DNA of 64,000 nucleotides from contig JAPDRN010000007.1 of assembly GCA_030247855.1 (NCBI GenBank), positions 124,001 to 188,000 of the forward strand. The letters are read 5' to 3'. The notes under the pieces were generated by a model that saw only the letters and a program-made list of their open reading frames with translations, was not told where the DNA came from and did not search any database. Made by a program: the position numbers and the translations under genes. Shown in pieces: positions 53,312 through 63,372 of this stretch. This stretch comes from Knufia peltigerae (lineage: Eukaryota; Ascomycota; Eurotiomycetes; Chaetothyriales; Trichomeriaceae). Position 1 is the stretch's first letter, and every line of letters begins with the position of its first letter.

Positions 53312-56300
53312 TCAACGGCCATAATAATATCCTTGACTCTCACCACCACCACCGTACTCATGTGGTTGTTGATAATTGGTCTGATATTGTTGATAACCTT
53401 GCTGCTGCTCTTGACCATAACCAAATCCAGCTCCTTCTCCTTGTCCTTGACCACTGTATTGCTCGTAACCAGCAGGAACTTGAGGCATGGGACTAGGAGT
53501 ACGCACGTTGCCTCCTCCATAATGTGTGGCGTTGGCAGCTGCTTCGTACAGATCCGAGGCACCGCCGGCCTCGCTCCTAAATGCTCGGTATTGGTCGGCA
53601 CCGGTGTCATCGTCATCAGCGCCACCACCGTCGGGACCGATCTCTCTCTTACCACCACCTCCGCCAAATGAACCAAAGAGTTTGCCATATTTCTGAACAT
53701 TGGAAGCTCCAGGGACATTCATCTTGGAAGCCAGAGACAGAACTCCACCTAATCCTCCTCCGCCGGATCCACTGTGACCTCCTTGTTGTTGTTGATGTCC
53801 TCCTTGTCCACTGAAACTGCCGAGAACATTTCCCACCATCCCCAGAGGATTGCTGCTACCACCGCCGCCGCCGCCACCACCACCGTGTTGCTGATTGTGG
53901 CCCGGCAAGAAACTACTGGCGAGGCCGCCCAATCCGCCTCCATGACTATGTTGCTGCTGCTGTTGATGTTGGGGTGTGTGGGAACTTTGCAAATGTGGAT
54001 TCACGCCAGCCTTGTGGTTTTTGCCCGCCCGAACCGCCTCCGAGTTCAAAACACCTTCCAGGCTCCTTCCTCTGTCAGGCATTCCATCGACCCAATTTTT
54101 GACTGCGGCAAACATGTTCCGGTGGACTTCGTTGCGCTCATTGCGGATTGCTGGATGGTGGAAGACGGTCTCTACGTCCCGCATGACCTGCTCAATGGGA
54201 ACATTGGGATTTTCCCAGGCATATAAGACTCTGGGGGCGATGAACTTGACAATCTCAGCAGCCACATTGCCGGCAGGCTCGTTGAGGAGGTTACTGAAGT
54301 GATCTTTCGACAACATACTGTGGGTCGGATCGGAGGAGTGAGGGTTGGTCCAGACTTCGTATTGGTGTTTGCCAGAAGAATTGATCACTCCTTCACTGCC
54401 AGTCTGGAGAGACTTTGAGATGGCGTTAATGACTGGTCGAACAAATGGAGCAAGAAGTGAAAGAATGAAGACGGTTAGAGTTTCGGTGATTCGCTCCACA
54501 AGAGCCTCGAGACCAGGAATCTTTTCAATGATGGCACTAATAGCGCGGACGACCTTGTCACGGAATGCCAGGATAGGATAAATCTGAGCAATCGTCTTGG
54601 CTGGATCAAAGTTGGGCATTCCGGGAAGACCTCCTTGGGCGGACGGCTGTTGCTGGGAAGCTTGAGCAGGAGTTGCCTGCTGGGTATGCTGTTCTTGTGG
54701 TTGATTCCATTGTTGACCTTGTTGACCTTGTTGACCTTGTTGACCTTGTTGACCTTGTTGACCTTGTTGACCTTGTTGACCTTGTGCAGGTTGATCCCAC
54801 TGTTGAGGCTGCTGATGCTGACCCCATGATTGTTGCGGAGCTTGCTGAGGTTGTTGCCAGTTGTGTTGTCCACCTGGGTACTGATCGTGTGCGTTGAAGT
54901 TCTGTTGTGATGGATCTGTCCACTGCTGATGCTGACTCTGACCCCAATTCTGCTGAGGCTGCTGATAACCCTGCTGCGATGCATTCCAATTGTTATCATA
55001 CCCTTGTTGACCAGGGAATCCTGCGTGAGAAGCGCGGCTCGTTCCCCAATCGTCAAGTCCACGAGTTGAATTCCCAAAGTCGTCGACACCTCTGTAGCCA
55101 GGCTGTCCTTCACCAAAGGCTTGTTCGTTTGCACGAGCTTGGGCTTGCGAGCTTGCTTGGAGTTGTTCGGCTTCATCACATAGCTCTTTGGTCCCCGGGA
55201 CCTTTGACAAGAGTTTTACTAGGGTAAAAAGAGGGTTCGATGATTTTGCAGCCTGCTGCGCAGTTCCGAGAGCATTGTCCATCTCATTGACCTCGCTCTG
55301 GGTAAAGTGGTCAGTCCTAGATACGGTCAGCAAACTGGAGTCATTCGATTTAACGAGTCCAGTGAGCTCGCTCGGCATCGGAGCGGTCACCATGGACCAG
55401 GGAGCACATACGCCTCACCCAGAACAGAATGATAAAAGTCAACCATGCCAAATGTGCCTGTGACAAGAGGGAAGACGTGCTTGCCATGGAGGTTTATTCC
55501 AGTGGAGGTACCAACATGAGGGAAGACGTTGTGGAAGCCGAGCTCTCTCAACGCCAGCTCGACATAGTTTGTATGGGCGCCGAAATCCTCCAATGTATGC
55601 AGACCTTGTCCAAGACATCTCAATGCTTCGGCAAGCTCTTCGTCCTTGCCTTTGAATATGCCTCGACCATTCGTATAGAGTCGCCCATGGTGAATACTTT
55701 GCTCGAAACTGTACTTGACGTATGCCGCGCTGGTTGCCCAGTCTCCTTTGCCATTGGCAATGTAGTTCTTCATCCCAGTCTCCATGTCAATCTGTAGCTC
55801 AATATCACGGACGGGACCTCGAAGGCGTTTGTCATATTGGCGAGCATCCTCGTTATCATTGTAGTCCTTGGGATTATCGATATGCTCTTCGGGACGATAA
55901 ACACCAAGTCTCTCGGAGGTAACCTCGAATTCGGCCGTGGCATAACCGAAACCAAGAAAGGACAATAGCCAAACTAGAATACGAATGGTCTCTGGTTGTG
56001 CCTTTTTGAGAGCGCCAGTGTCCATGGCTTGACTATAATCTGCAGAATGTGAGAAGCGCTGCCAGCACGGCACAAGTCAGGGAGGGATGGTTCCCTACCT
56101 CTCAGCCAGTTTCCAAAGTATACACCTGCGGGTTTATCAGGACATTTGGACAGCCAGTATCTGTACAAGACTCACGTTTGATCATCATCGAGTTCCACTT
56201 GTGATGTTTGATGCATGCCACCGTTTTGAGCACATCTTCAATATCTCCATGACGCCAGTTTTTGCCTTCCACGGCAGAGATTGAAGCAATGTCTGTTTCC

Positions 56301-56455
56301 GATATCAGCTTTAAACTTCTTCCTTTCTTTGGATATGTTCTGGAAAGCGAGATGTCGTGGCAAAACGTACTTCCAGCACCAAAGGCATGCGCACGACACG
56401 TAAAAAGCACAAGGCCGAGGAGAAGAATCAAAAGAAGACTCCTGCTGAACGCCAT
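53312..56455 (-). CDS. hetC: Het-C family protein (heterokaryon incompatibility protein C homologue)
   Basis: Five exons: 56455-56371, 56292-56176, 56125-56099, 56039-55412 and 55316-53312, giving 953 aa. Donors are GTACGT, GTGAGT, GTAGGG and GTATGT; all joins restore Het-C sequence (GAG-NIASISAVEG, MIKR-VYFGNWLR, R-DYSQAMD, LGEA-TDHFTQSEV). A signal peptide (LLLILLLGLVLFTCRAHA) leads into GKNWRHGDIEDVL, FEVTSERLGVYRPEEHIDNPKDY and GLHTLEDFGAHTNYVELAL with conserved His/Asp residues. The last 450 residues are Gln/Gly-rich, with a GQQ repeat and a GGGGGGGG stretch, matching the glycine-rich tail of Neurospora HET-C. HET-C is a plasma-membrane-associated glycoprotein whose allelic differences trigger hyphal compartment death after fusion. 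The linked HET-domain gene 4.6 kb away is discussed in the findings. Confidence 0.93.
54712..54783 (-). repeat. Coding minisatellite: eight 9-bp units in het-C
   Basis: Eight perfect tandem copies of GTTGACCTT (plus strand) encode eight Gly-Gln-Gln units on the minus strand. The identity at the DNA level, including third positions, points to recent slippage; the unit length keeps the frame. Confidence 0.95.
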
Positions 56456-57854
56456 GGCTAAGTCTTGTTGGTCTCTATTCCGCGTTCGACCTCAATTGTT
56501 AACAGCGTGGAAGCAATGGCAGAACGAAAAGGAAGCGAAAGAAATGGTGGACGGCCGAATGTCATCTGCCTGACCGGAGCCAAGAATATAAAGCTGTAGA
56601 TCGAGTGACCTCAGAGGTTGTGAACTTCGTTTAAATCAGGAATTAACGAATGCACTACACCTGGCCTGATGAAACTGGTCACTGCTCACAAGTTAAGAAG
56701 TCACTACCCAAGCCATGCTTTATTGCTAAGTCTGCAAAAGGTTTCGATGCCATGAACTTCAACAGACAGCGCGGCTGGAATACGAGACGTTGTTGCGGTT
56801 TGTCCCGAACGGGAAACGCCCTTTAACTCAGCCTCCGGAAGGTGAAAGTATTGTTACCAGTACTGGTGGGGTTGAACACTTCAGCACTGCCACGTAGCAG
56901 CCTGTTTGCTATGATGATGAGGCTTTGCGGTGTGCAGTACAGGCCCTTGCAGACCTGAAAGCAAAGCTATCGATTGATCTAATTGATCTAACTGTATCAA
57001 ACGAAAAACGACGCAACAGCTATTCTGAGAAGGGTAACAAGTGCGAATGGAAAGGGGGTTCTTAAATAGTACATACATACTGTTCAGTACAGGGCACGAG
57101 CACTCCGTACAAATACATGGAACGACACCTTGTTGAACAGAAAAGAGAAATCATATTTTCAGCATCTATGACTAGAAATACACCTCATGAGCGGTGGCAT
57201 ATATCAACCATCCAATATTTGCTGGATAAGAGAAAGATTTCCCATGAAATCTCGACATCATTTTGAGAACCAACCATTTCAACCCATGAGATGTGCATTT
57301 GTTTCATGCTGCAGCGTCACCATAAACCAGCCCAAAGCCCAATCAAAACCGTCTGGTATCTTTGTATTCTCTCTCATCTCCCATAACCAACCGATAAATC
57401 AAATGTGCAAGCCAAAAATCAAAACCAAAACCCAAAATCCCCAAAATCCATGTTGTGGGCAAACACCGCCGATAATGCAGATGATAGTCGTCGTCTATCG
57501 TGATCTCTTGATCTGACCTGAATATGCTCGATGAACTCCATGCTAAAACACACTTTGTCTTTTGGGATCGCTGTGCCACCATACTCCCCGGGTCCCTATT
57601 CCTGTAGCTCGCGACAAAAACTGCTGGTATGATGTCAAACGTCGTCAAAGTCGCCAAACCCTTCTTTCGCTCGATGAAATGATAGATTTTCAGGTCGTCA
57701 GATACATATGTACAAAGTAAAGAGGTAAAAACGTGAGTAGGGTTGTCGTTAAACACCGGCGAAGCAAAGGCAGACGACCACATCACAGACCAGCCCAGGA
57801 ACAATTACAGCGACACCAACGACCAGCACGGAGGAGAGAGCATAACAAGGTCTC
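56456..57854. other. Intergenic region between het-C and the 216-aa gene
   Basis: Promoter of het-C and 3' flank (possibly a long 3' UTR) of the 216-aa gene. A near-match CACTCCGTA is at 57101-57109. I see no supported gene; the minus frame 57343-57804 shows no family features. Confidence 0.5.
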
Positions 57855-58505
57855 TTACCACCGGCGGGCAGCGGTGGTCTGCTGCATCATGCCTGGGGAG
57901 ATGGATGATGGTGGGCTTGCAATGCGGTTGCCGGTGGAAGGGTTTACAATTGGAATGGCGTTGTTGCGAGAACGGATCGCCGATGGTTGGTGAATCTTGA
58001 GGTGATTGTTGTTGTTGGTATATGATGGTGGTGACACATAGGCCGATGTTGCGGCAGAGGAGAGGGAGAGCGAAGGAGTGATTTGTTGGGGTTGAATCTG
58101 GGATTGCAGGGGCGAAGAATCCGGTGAACCGCTTGACAATGAAGATCGGTCAGATCCTGAAGTTACCGACTGGCGCTTCTTATAGTCAGTAAAAGATGTC
58201 GACAGGAACAGAGGTTCAAGACCAACCTCATCGTAGCTTAGCAGGTTCGGGCAGAATTCCAGGTCGTCATCCAGGTCGAAAGATCGTCCGGCCTCGAATC
58301 GTTGTCGGTAGGCCGCCAGGGTAGGAGCCTCGTTGATGACCGCCTCTTTCACCGCCTTGGGGGCTCGATATTGTCTCTGGTTGTTTTGGGCGGAAGAGAT
58401 GCGAGGTGCCCGGCGAGAGCGGCCATGGTGGTTGTGAGACTGCGGCATCGGGTGAGGATTCTGGGCTTGGTGCTGTTGGTGACCGGCGTAGTAAAATGTC
58501 GACAT
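57855..58505 (-). CDS. Low-complexity protein of 216 aa, function unknown
   Basis: A single exon from the ATG at 58505 (MSTFYYAGHQQ). Residues 1-50 are His/Gln/Asn/Arg-rich (NHHGRSRRAPRIS, NNQRQYRAPKAV). The middle holds a conserved-looking core: VINEAPTLAAYRQRFEAGRSFDLDDDLEFCPNLLSYDE. Residues 115-216 are Ser/Pro/Gln-rich and disordered. I do not know a named family, though the FDLDDDLEFCPNLL core reads like a short linear motif conserved in fungi. The stop TAA is embedded in GGTAAGA, a good donor site, so a further 3' exon may exist. The gene lies between het-C and the HET-domain gene. Confidence 0.6.
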   Translation of the reverse strand: MSTFYYAGHQQHQAQNPHPMPQSHNHHGRSRRAPRISSAQNNQRQYRAPKAVKEAVINEAPTLAAYRQRFEAGRSFDLDDDLEFCPNLLSYDEVGLEPLFLSTSFTDYKKRQSVTSGSDRSSLSSGSPDSSPLQSQIQPQQITPSLSLSSAATSAYVSPPSYTNNNNHLKIHQPSAIRSRNNAIPIVNPSTGNRIASPPSSISPGMMQQTTAARRW

Positions 58506-61013
58506 GATTGCAACTCGATCCGATTCGTAGAAGGGTTTCCTGGGTAGAAGATGAGAAGAAAGTAAGGCTGCTTCGTCGAGTGAGTCGAAGGGTGAACAGC
58601 TAATCAAATGTGGCAAAACAATGACGGGGCGTCAGCTGATCAGGGTAGTTCGGCCGGAGCTTTGGTCTATGCTGTTGCAGGATTTGAACAATGTCGATAG
58701 GAATGTCGAGGTGCAACGGAGAAATACCAGGATAATAAAAGAGTAGGTTGTATGGAGGGTGGCAGGTAGACTAGAGAGAAGTCGAGTTTTAATTGAAGAG
58801 GCGGTAATGGGATGGTACGAGTAGCGGAAGAAGCGGTGGGAGGGATGGTGGTTTACAGGTATTCGTAGAGATGCGGGAAGAGAAAGGGCGGGAAAAGAGA
58901 GAGAGAAAGCGAGGGACGGGTGAGAAGTAGGAACGGGTACTAGTATCGCCCAGCAGCCCCAGTACAACACTAGCAGGACCAGTAGTACAAAGGCACTAGT
59001 AAGTAGCGCAGAAGTCACGAGTAGCGCAGGCAGGTCTGTGGCCCTTCGCGTGCTGCGCTAGTTGCCTGCATCTGGGGCCCAAAGGCGGTCGTCGCCGGGA
59101 ACAGGGACCAAGGTGCCTGCAAAGTCCCTCGTTGATCGCTCGCCACCGGCCACTGTACTTCTCAGACCGCCTGCAAACCCACTGCGCATTTTTCAGCACG
59201 AACTCGGAGACTACGGCAATATTAGCCCAATCCACTAGACCCTCAACTAATCTCCTTCTGGCACTAGTTCGAGCGCTTTGTGATCGAATGGAAGAAACAG
59301 GCTCAAACTGCGCCCTCCACCCCGGTTCCATCCCAGTTCTTCGCTCTCCCTCCCAGTCGCCAAACATCTGGCAACATCTCGCACCCTCACTTTGCCCGCA
59401 CTGTGGCCTTCCCCCCATCCATTTCGCCCATTTGGCGTCAAATCAGCGTGTCCAGATGGCTTGGTTGACGTCGTCCCTGAGGTCCTAATCCTAGAGTCAA
59501 ATGAACAAACAAAGAGCCGATCCATGATTCTGGCCCTGCAGATCAAACCACGCAACACTCCCATCCCACCTGCTGCGGTTCGCTCACTATCCACGAGTAG
59601 ACTCTATTCACAGCCTCGATTGTTCGATGCCAACTCGTCCCCCCTGCTGGAGAGCCATTCTTGTCGAAGTGCTCTCCATCTCACCAGTCCAGACCCTTCA
59701 TGTTGCCGATGGTTACTCCGAACAGAAGACAATAATATCATCATCGTACTCCATAGTATGCCCAATGCTTACCGTCAATCACTGCTATGCATAAAATTGC
59801 ACAGTAACCGTTCTAGTCGTCCAGTGAGACCAGCATTGTCTCAGCGGCCTGCCACCCCACAATTTGGCGGTGCTCAATGCACGACTCCTGAAAGGCCGTC
59901 GTCATATTCATCTCCTGTCTCGAATCATCTCGTGTCTGTCAACAATAGCCGATGCATGTTCTCCTGATGTACGGATAACGGGTCAGATGCACAACGAATT
60001 TGGGCAGCAGAAAAGACCGATATTCGTCGTCGCACCACCATGACAAGGCCCACGATATGGAATGCATTCAGCTCGTATTACTGTACATACATTCCGGGAA
60101 AGAAACGGAGAAGATCACCAGTCCAGTCGCATCGTGCTTTGCCCACGTTCCACTGCAGCTCGAGCCGAAAAGCATTAGGGACGCTATGACGAACAATCCC
60201 TCTTGACATTCCAATTGAACCCCTGGCCTTCCCAAAATATGCATCCAATCTCGTGTCTCTTTTGACGCCATTCGGCCACCATCTTCTCTTGTCGCTTCCA
60301 TTCTGCAAATAACTCAACCGGATCATTGTTTTCCCTGCCGTGTTCTTCTAGAACACCATCATATTGTGCGCCCTAGGTTGAACTGACCTCAGTGACTAAG
60401 CATTCCGTAGTACGAACCCGAGTTGAATTTCAGGCTCGTATCCCGCAAGCCGCCTGGACACACGGCTTGTCCTCAGGTTCTCAGGAAATGACTTCCGACC
60501 ATGCCCGTGCGATAGTTTATCGAAACTTTTGAGTCTGATACTGTAGAGCTCATTCCCACAGTGCCGACATATCTCCTGACTAGGAGAATAATCAATCCAT
60601 CACGGTCATGGAATGGGTATTCTCTTCACGAGACTGACGATATTCGGCAGAAGGGGAAGATAGACCCAGAATTGTCTCGTCACCTTGGAGGGCCATATCA
60701 CTTGTTTCCATTTGCATCTCGTGTTATTGGAACGTTGATGCTGCAATGGACTGGACTACCAATCAATTGCTCGAGGCAACAAATCGCAGGTGACTCGTAC
60801 AAAGGAAATAGGCTAAACTGGTTAGGACTAGCTAGTAGCATCAGAAGTCTCATCAATGTTACCCGGCGTAGCCTTGTCTAGAGATGGCCGAGAACGGTCT
60901 ACCTAGGTCGGATCAGGCTGAGAGTTCATGGGCCTCAACATTCATCCGTCATGTGACAAGACCTTGTTCGAGAGCAAAGGCGTTCTGAGTCGTCAGACAA
61001 TCCACAGGAGATC
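58506..61013. other. 2.5-kb intergenic region
   Basis: Divergent promoter space of the 216-aa gene (minus) and the HET-domain gene (plus). The stretch 58860-58930 is purine-rich on plus (pyrimidine-rich in the sense of the minus gene), as in fungal leaders. Open frames at 59392-59967 and 58632-59018 lack coding features; the latter lacks an ATG. I see no RNA gene or transposon remnant. Confidence 0.45.
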
Positions 61014-63172
61014 ATGTCTTTGAGTCACTATGTGGCTGGCGGAGCCCTCTGTTCGGCATCGATACGGGAACGCAGATTGGAATGGAGCGACCTGGCGTCA
61101 CAGTATTCTCAGGCTCGCCATAACCTCCAAGCGTGCCTTGCTTGCAGAGACTTGGAGCCTACAGAGGTCTCAAAAACAGGTCACTACTTGGATCTTGACA
61201 TAACCCTTGCCGAGTTGCGACACACGGCGGCCCATGGTTGTCGACGGTGTCAAATTCTACTGGAGGGACTGAGTCATTTTGTGTCCTGCTGGGAGGGTCC
61301 TGAAGATGAGGATGGCGAAATTCCAGCCGAGGAGGAGATCGAAATTGCTCTCACGCCCTACGTTGATGCGCTGTTGGAGATGAGGATCGCATGGCCTGTC
61401 CTCCCACAGCCTCGAGGGCCAGGCAGCAGATACAGTCACATCGATCTCGAGTTTTACTGTCATGCGGGTAAGTTTAGAAGATCCTCACCCCAAAAGGGTC
61501 AATAAAACTCGTTTTGTTCTTACTCTTGCCCCGAGGTGAGGATGCACCGTTTCCCGAATTTCGTCAGGCGTCGGAGATCCCGAGGCATTCTAACTGCGAT
61601 GTCTCTTTTTCCGTCATCCAGAAATGGATCGAGTCTTGCTTGTCGGAGCATGATTTATGTAATGCGGATGATGCATCTGCAAAAATGCCGACCAGGGTGC
61701 TCGAGATTGGAAACGCGACAGAATCAAATGTCGTACGATTGACGTCGAAACCTCGACCAGGCGCCAAATACGCAGCTTTGAGCCATTCGTGGGGCGAATC
61801 GAAGCGGCGGCTCAAACAAGTCCCAAAGACGAAGAAAGACAACATCAGGTCGCGCGAGCAAGGTATAGCGTGGTCCGAATTGACCAAGACGTTCCAAGAT
61901 GCTGTCCTGATCGCCCGCAGGCTGGGCCTGGACTATCTCTGGATAGACGCTCTGTGCATCATCCAAGATTTTGATGACGACTGGGCAATGGAAGCTTCAC
62001 GCATGGCGGCCATATATGGGAATGCCCACGTTGTGATTTCAGCCACCAGGTCCGAGACGGGAGACGGAGGGTGCTTCGCTGACAGGCCTTCTAGTTTCCG
62101 GGTGCCGTCCACCACTGACGATACGACGGGGACGACGGGTACGACGACATGTGTCCACGTGAGGGAGAGACCACCTCACAGAGATTTGGACAATGGCAGA
62201 GCGTCCATCTTTGCGCGCTCACCGCTCCTAGACCGAGCGTGGATCTATCAAGAACGCCTCCTCGCGAAGAGGGTCGTCCACTACATGGAACACGAGATCA
62301 TGTGGGAATGCAGAACGTGCGTCTGGTGTGAGTGCAAGGGCCACAACGACCGCAACTTCAAGTACAACCTCGCCGCCTTGCTGCACGACAAGGACAACGT
62401 CCCGCGAAGATACCTGGAGTGGTCGCTGATCGTGAATCGGTACACGGCGCGTTCACTCTTTGCGGACGCCGACCGCCTCCCCGCTTTGTCCGGCATCGCA
62501 GGTCGCTTCCACCTCCCCGGGATGGGGAGGTACCTGGCAGGCCTCTGGGAGAATTCCATGCCGGAGTCTCTGGCCTGGGGAGCATCCCGCGGCGGCGTCG
62601 GCACACGTAAGATGCGAAGACCCCGCGAGTATCGAGCACCGACCTGGAGTTGGGCGTCCGTCGAGGCCGCATTTGGCATGTACATACCAGACGAGGACGA
62701 CCCTCCTGGGTACACGTGCAAGGTCATTGCGGCAGAGTGCATACTCAAGAGTCCCGATCCGTACGGTCAAATCGTGGATGGGCATCTCGCGCTGTCGGGA
62801 CTTTCTTTCAAGACCACTCTGGAGTACCGATATGATGATTTGAGGTTGAACCAGATTCCTCCCAAGTACGTTTTACGTCCGGGAGACGAGCTGTTTTTTG
62901 ACCTAGATGAGGACGTCCCTTTGGATGATCCACACTCACCAGATCACGTCCCGGAGGGTACACCCTTGCTCGTGCTTATCCTCGTTGGAAACAACGATTT
63001 TGTCAGGAGTGCCGGTCGTCAGGACAGTTCAAGGGATGACTATTTTCAGGGCCTCGCGTTGAGACGTTCAGTTCGGTGTGAAGGCGCCTACGAGAGGGTT
63101 GGAAGGGTCAATGGACAGATGAATGCTGTTGTGGAGGGCACATTGCGGGAAATCGAGGTCAAAATCGTATGA
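61014..63172 (+). CDS. HET-domain protein (heterokaryon incompatibility)
   Basis: Two exons: 61014-61467 and 61536-63172, giving 696 aa. The donor is GTAAGT, the acceptor CCCGAG, phase 1. The N-terminal 150 residues have a CLACRDLEP and HGCRRCQILLEGL pattern typical of HET proteins. The HET domain (PF06985) begins near residue 245: YAALSHSWGE, then AWSELTKTFQDAVLIARRLGLDYLWIDALCIIQD and DWAMEASRMAAIYGNAHVVISAT. Next come RAWIYQERLLAKRVVHY and a late APTWSWASVE motif. No NACHT, WD40, ankyrin or other C-terminal sensor domain is present, so it is a stand-alone HET protein like many in Pezizomycotina. HET domains are TIR-like death effectors in fungal allorecognition. Its nearness to het-C is discussed in the findings. 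Confidence 0.93.
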
Positions 63173-63350
63173 GGCTTGGATACCACCATGAGCAAGCTTA
63201 CCTGGCTTGAAGCATCGGGACAATAGGTGTACTTTGAACAGACAATATGTGTATAAATTATAATGACGATGATGATGTCCTGTAACACTGCTGGTGTATG
63301 TTTATAATCTACAGAGTTATATCTCTTACTCCGTAGGTACCTAGGTATGT

Positions 63351-63372
63351 TCATCATCATCATCATCATCAT
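63351..63372 (+). repeat. (CAT)n microsatellite
   Basis: Seven CAT units cover the stop codon region of the minus-strand membrane protein gene; on the minus strand they read TGATGATGA, giving several stop codons in a row. A TACTCCGTA motif lies just upstream at 63327-63335. Confidence 0.85.

Noticed and set aside
54673..54897. Plus-strand frame of repeated Val-Asp-Leu across the het-C minisatellite
   Set aside because: Pure by-product of the 9-bp repeat, antisense to het-C.
58632..59018. Hydrophobic 128-codon minus frame
   Set aside because: No ATG at its start and explained by the pyrimidine-rich leader of the 216-aa gene.
59392..59967. 191-codon plus frame in the gap before the HET gene
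   Set aside because: Composition is random-like, no domain or homology signature, no promoter context.
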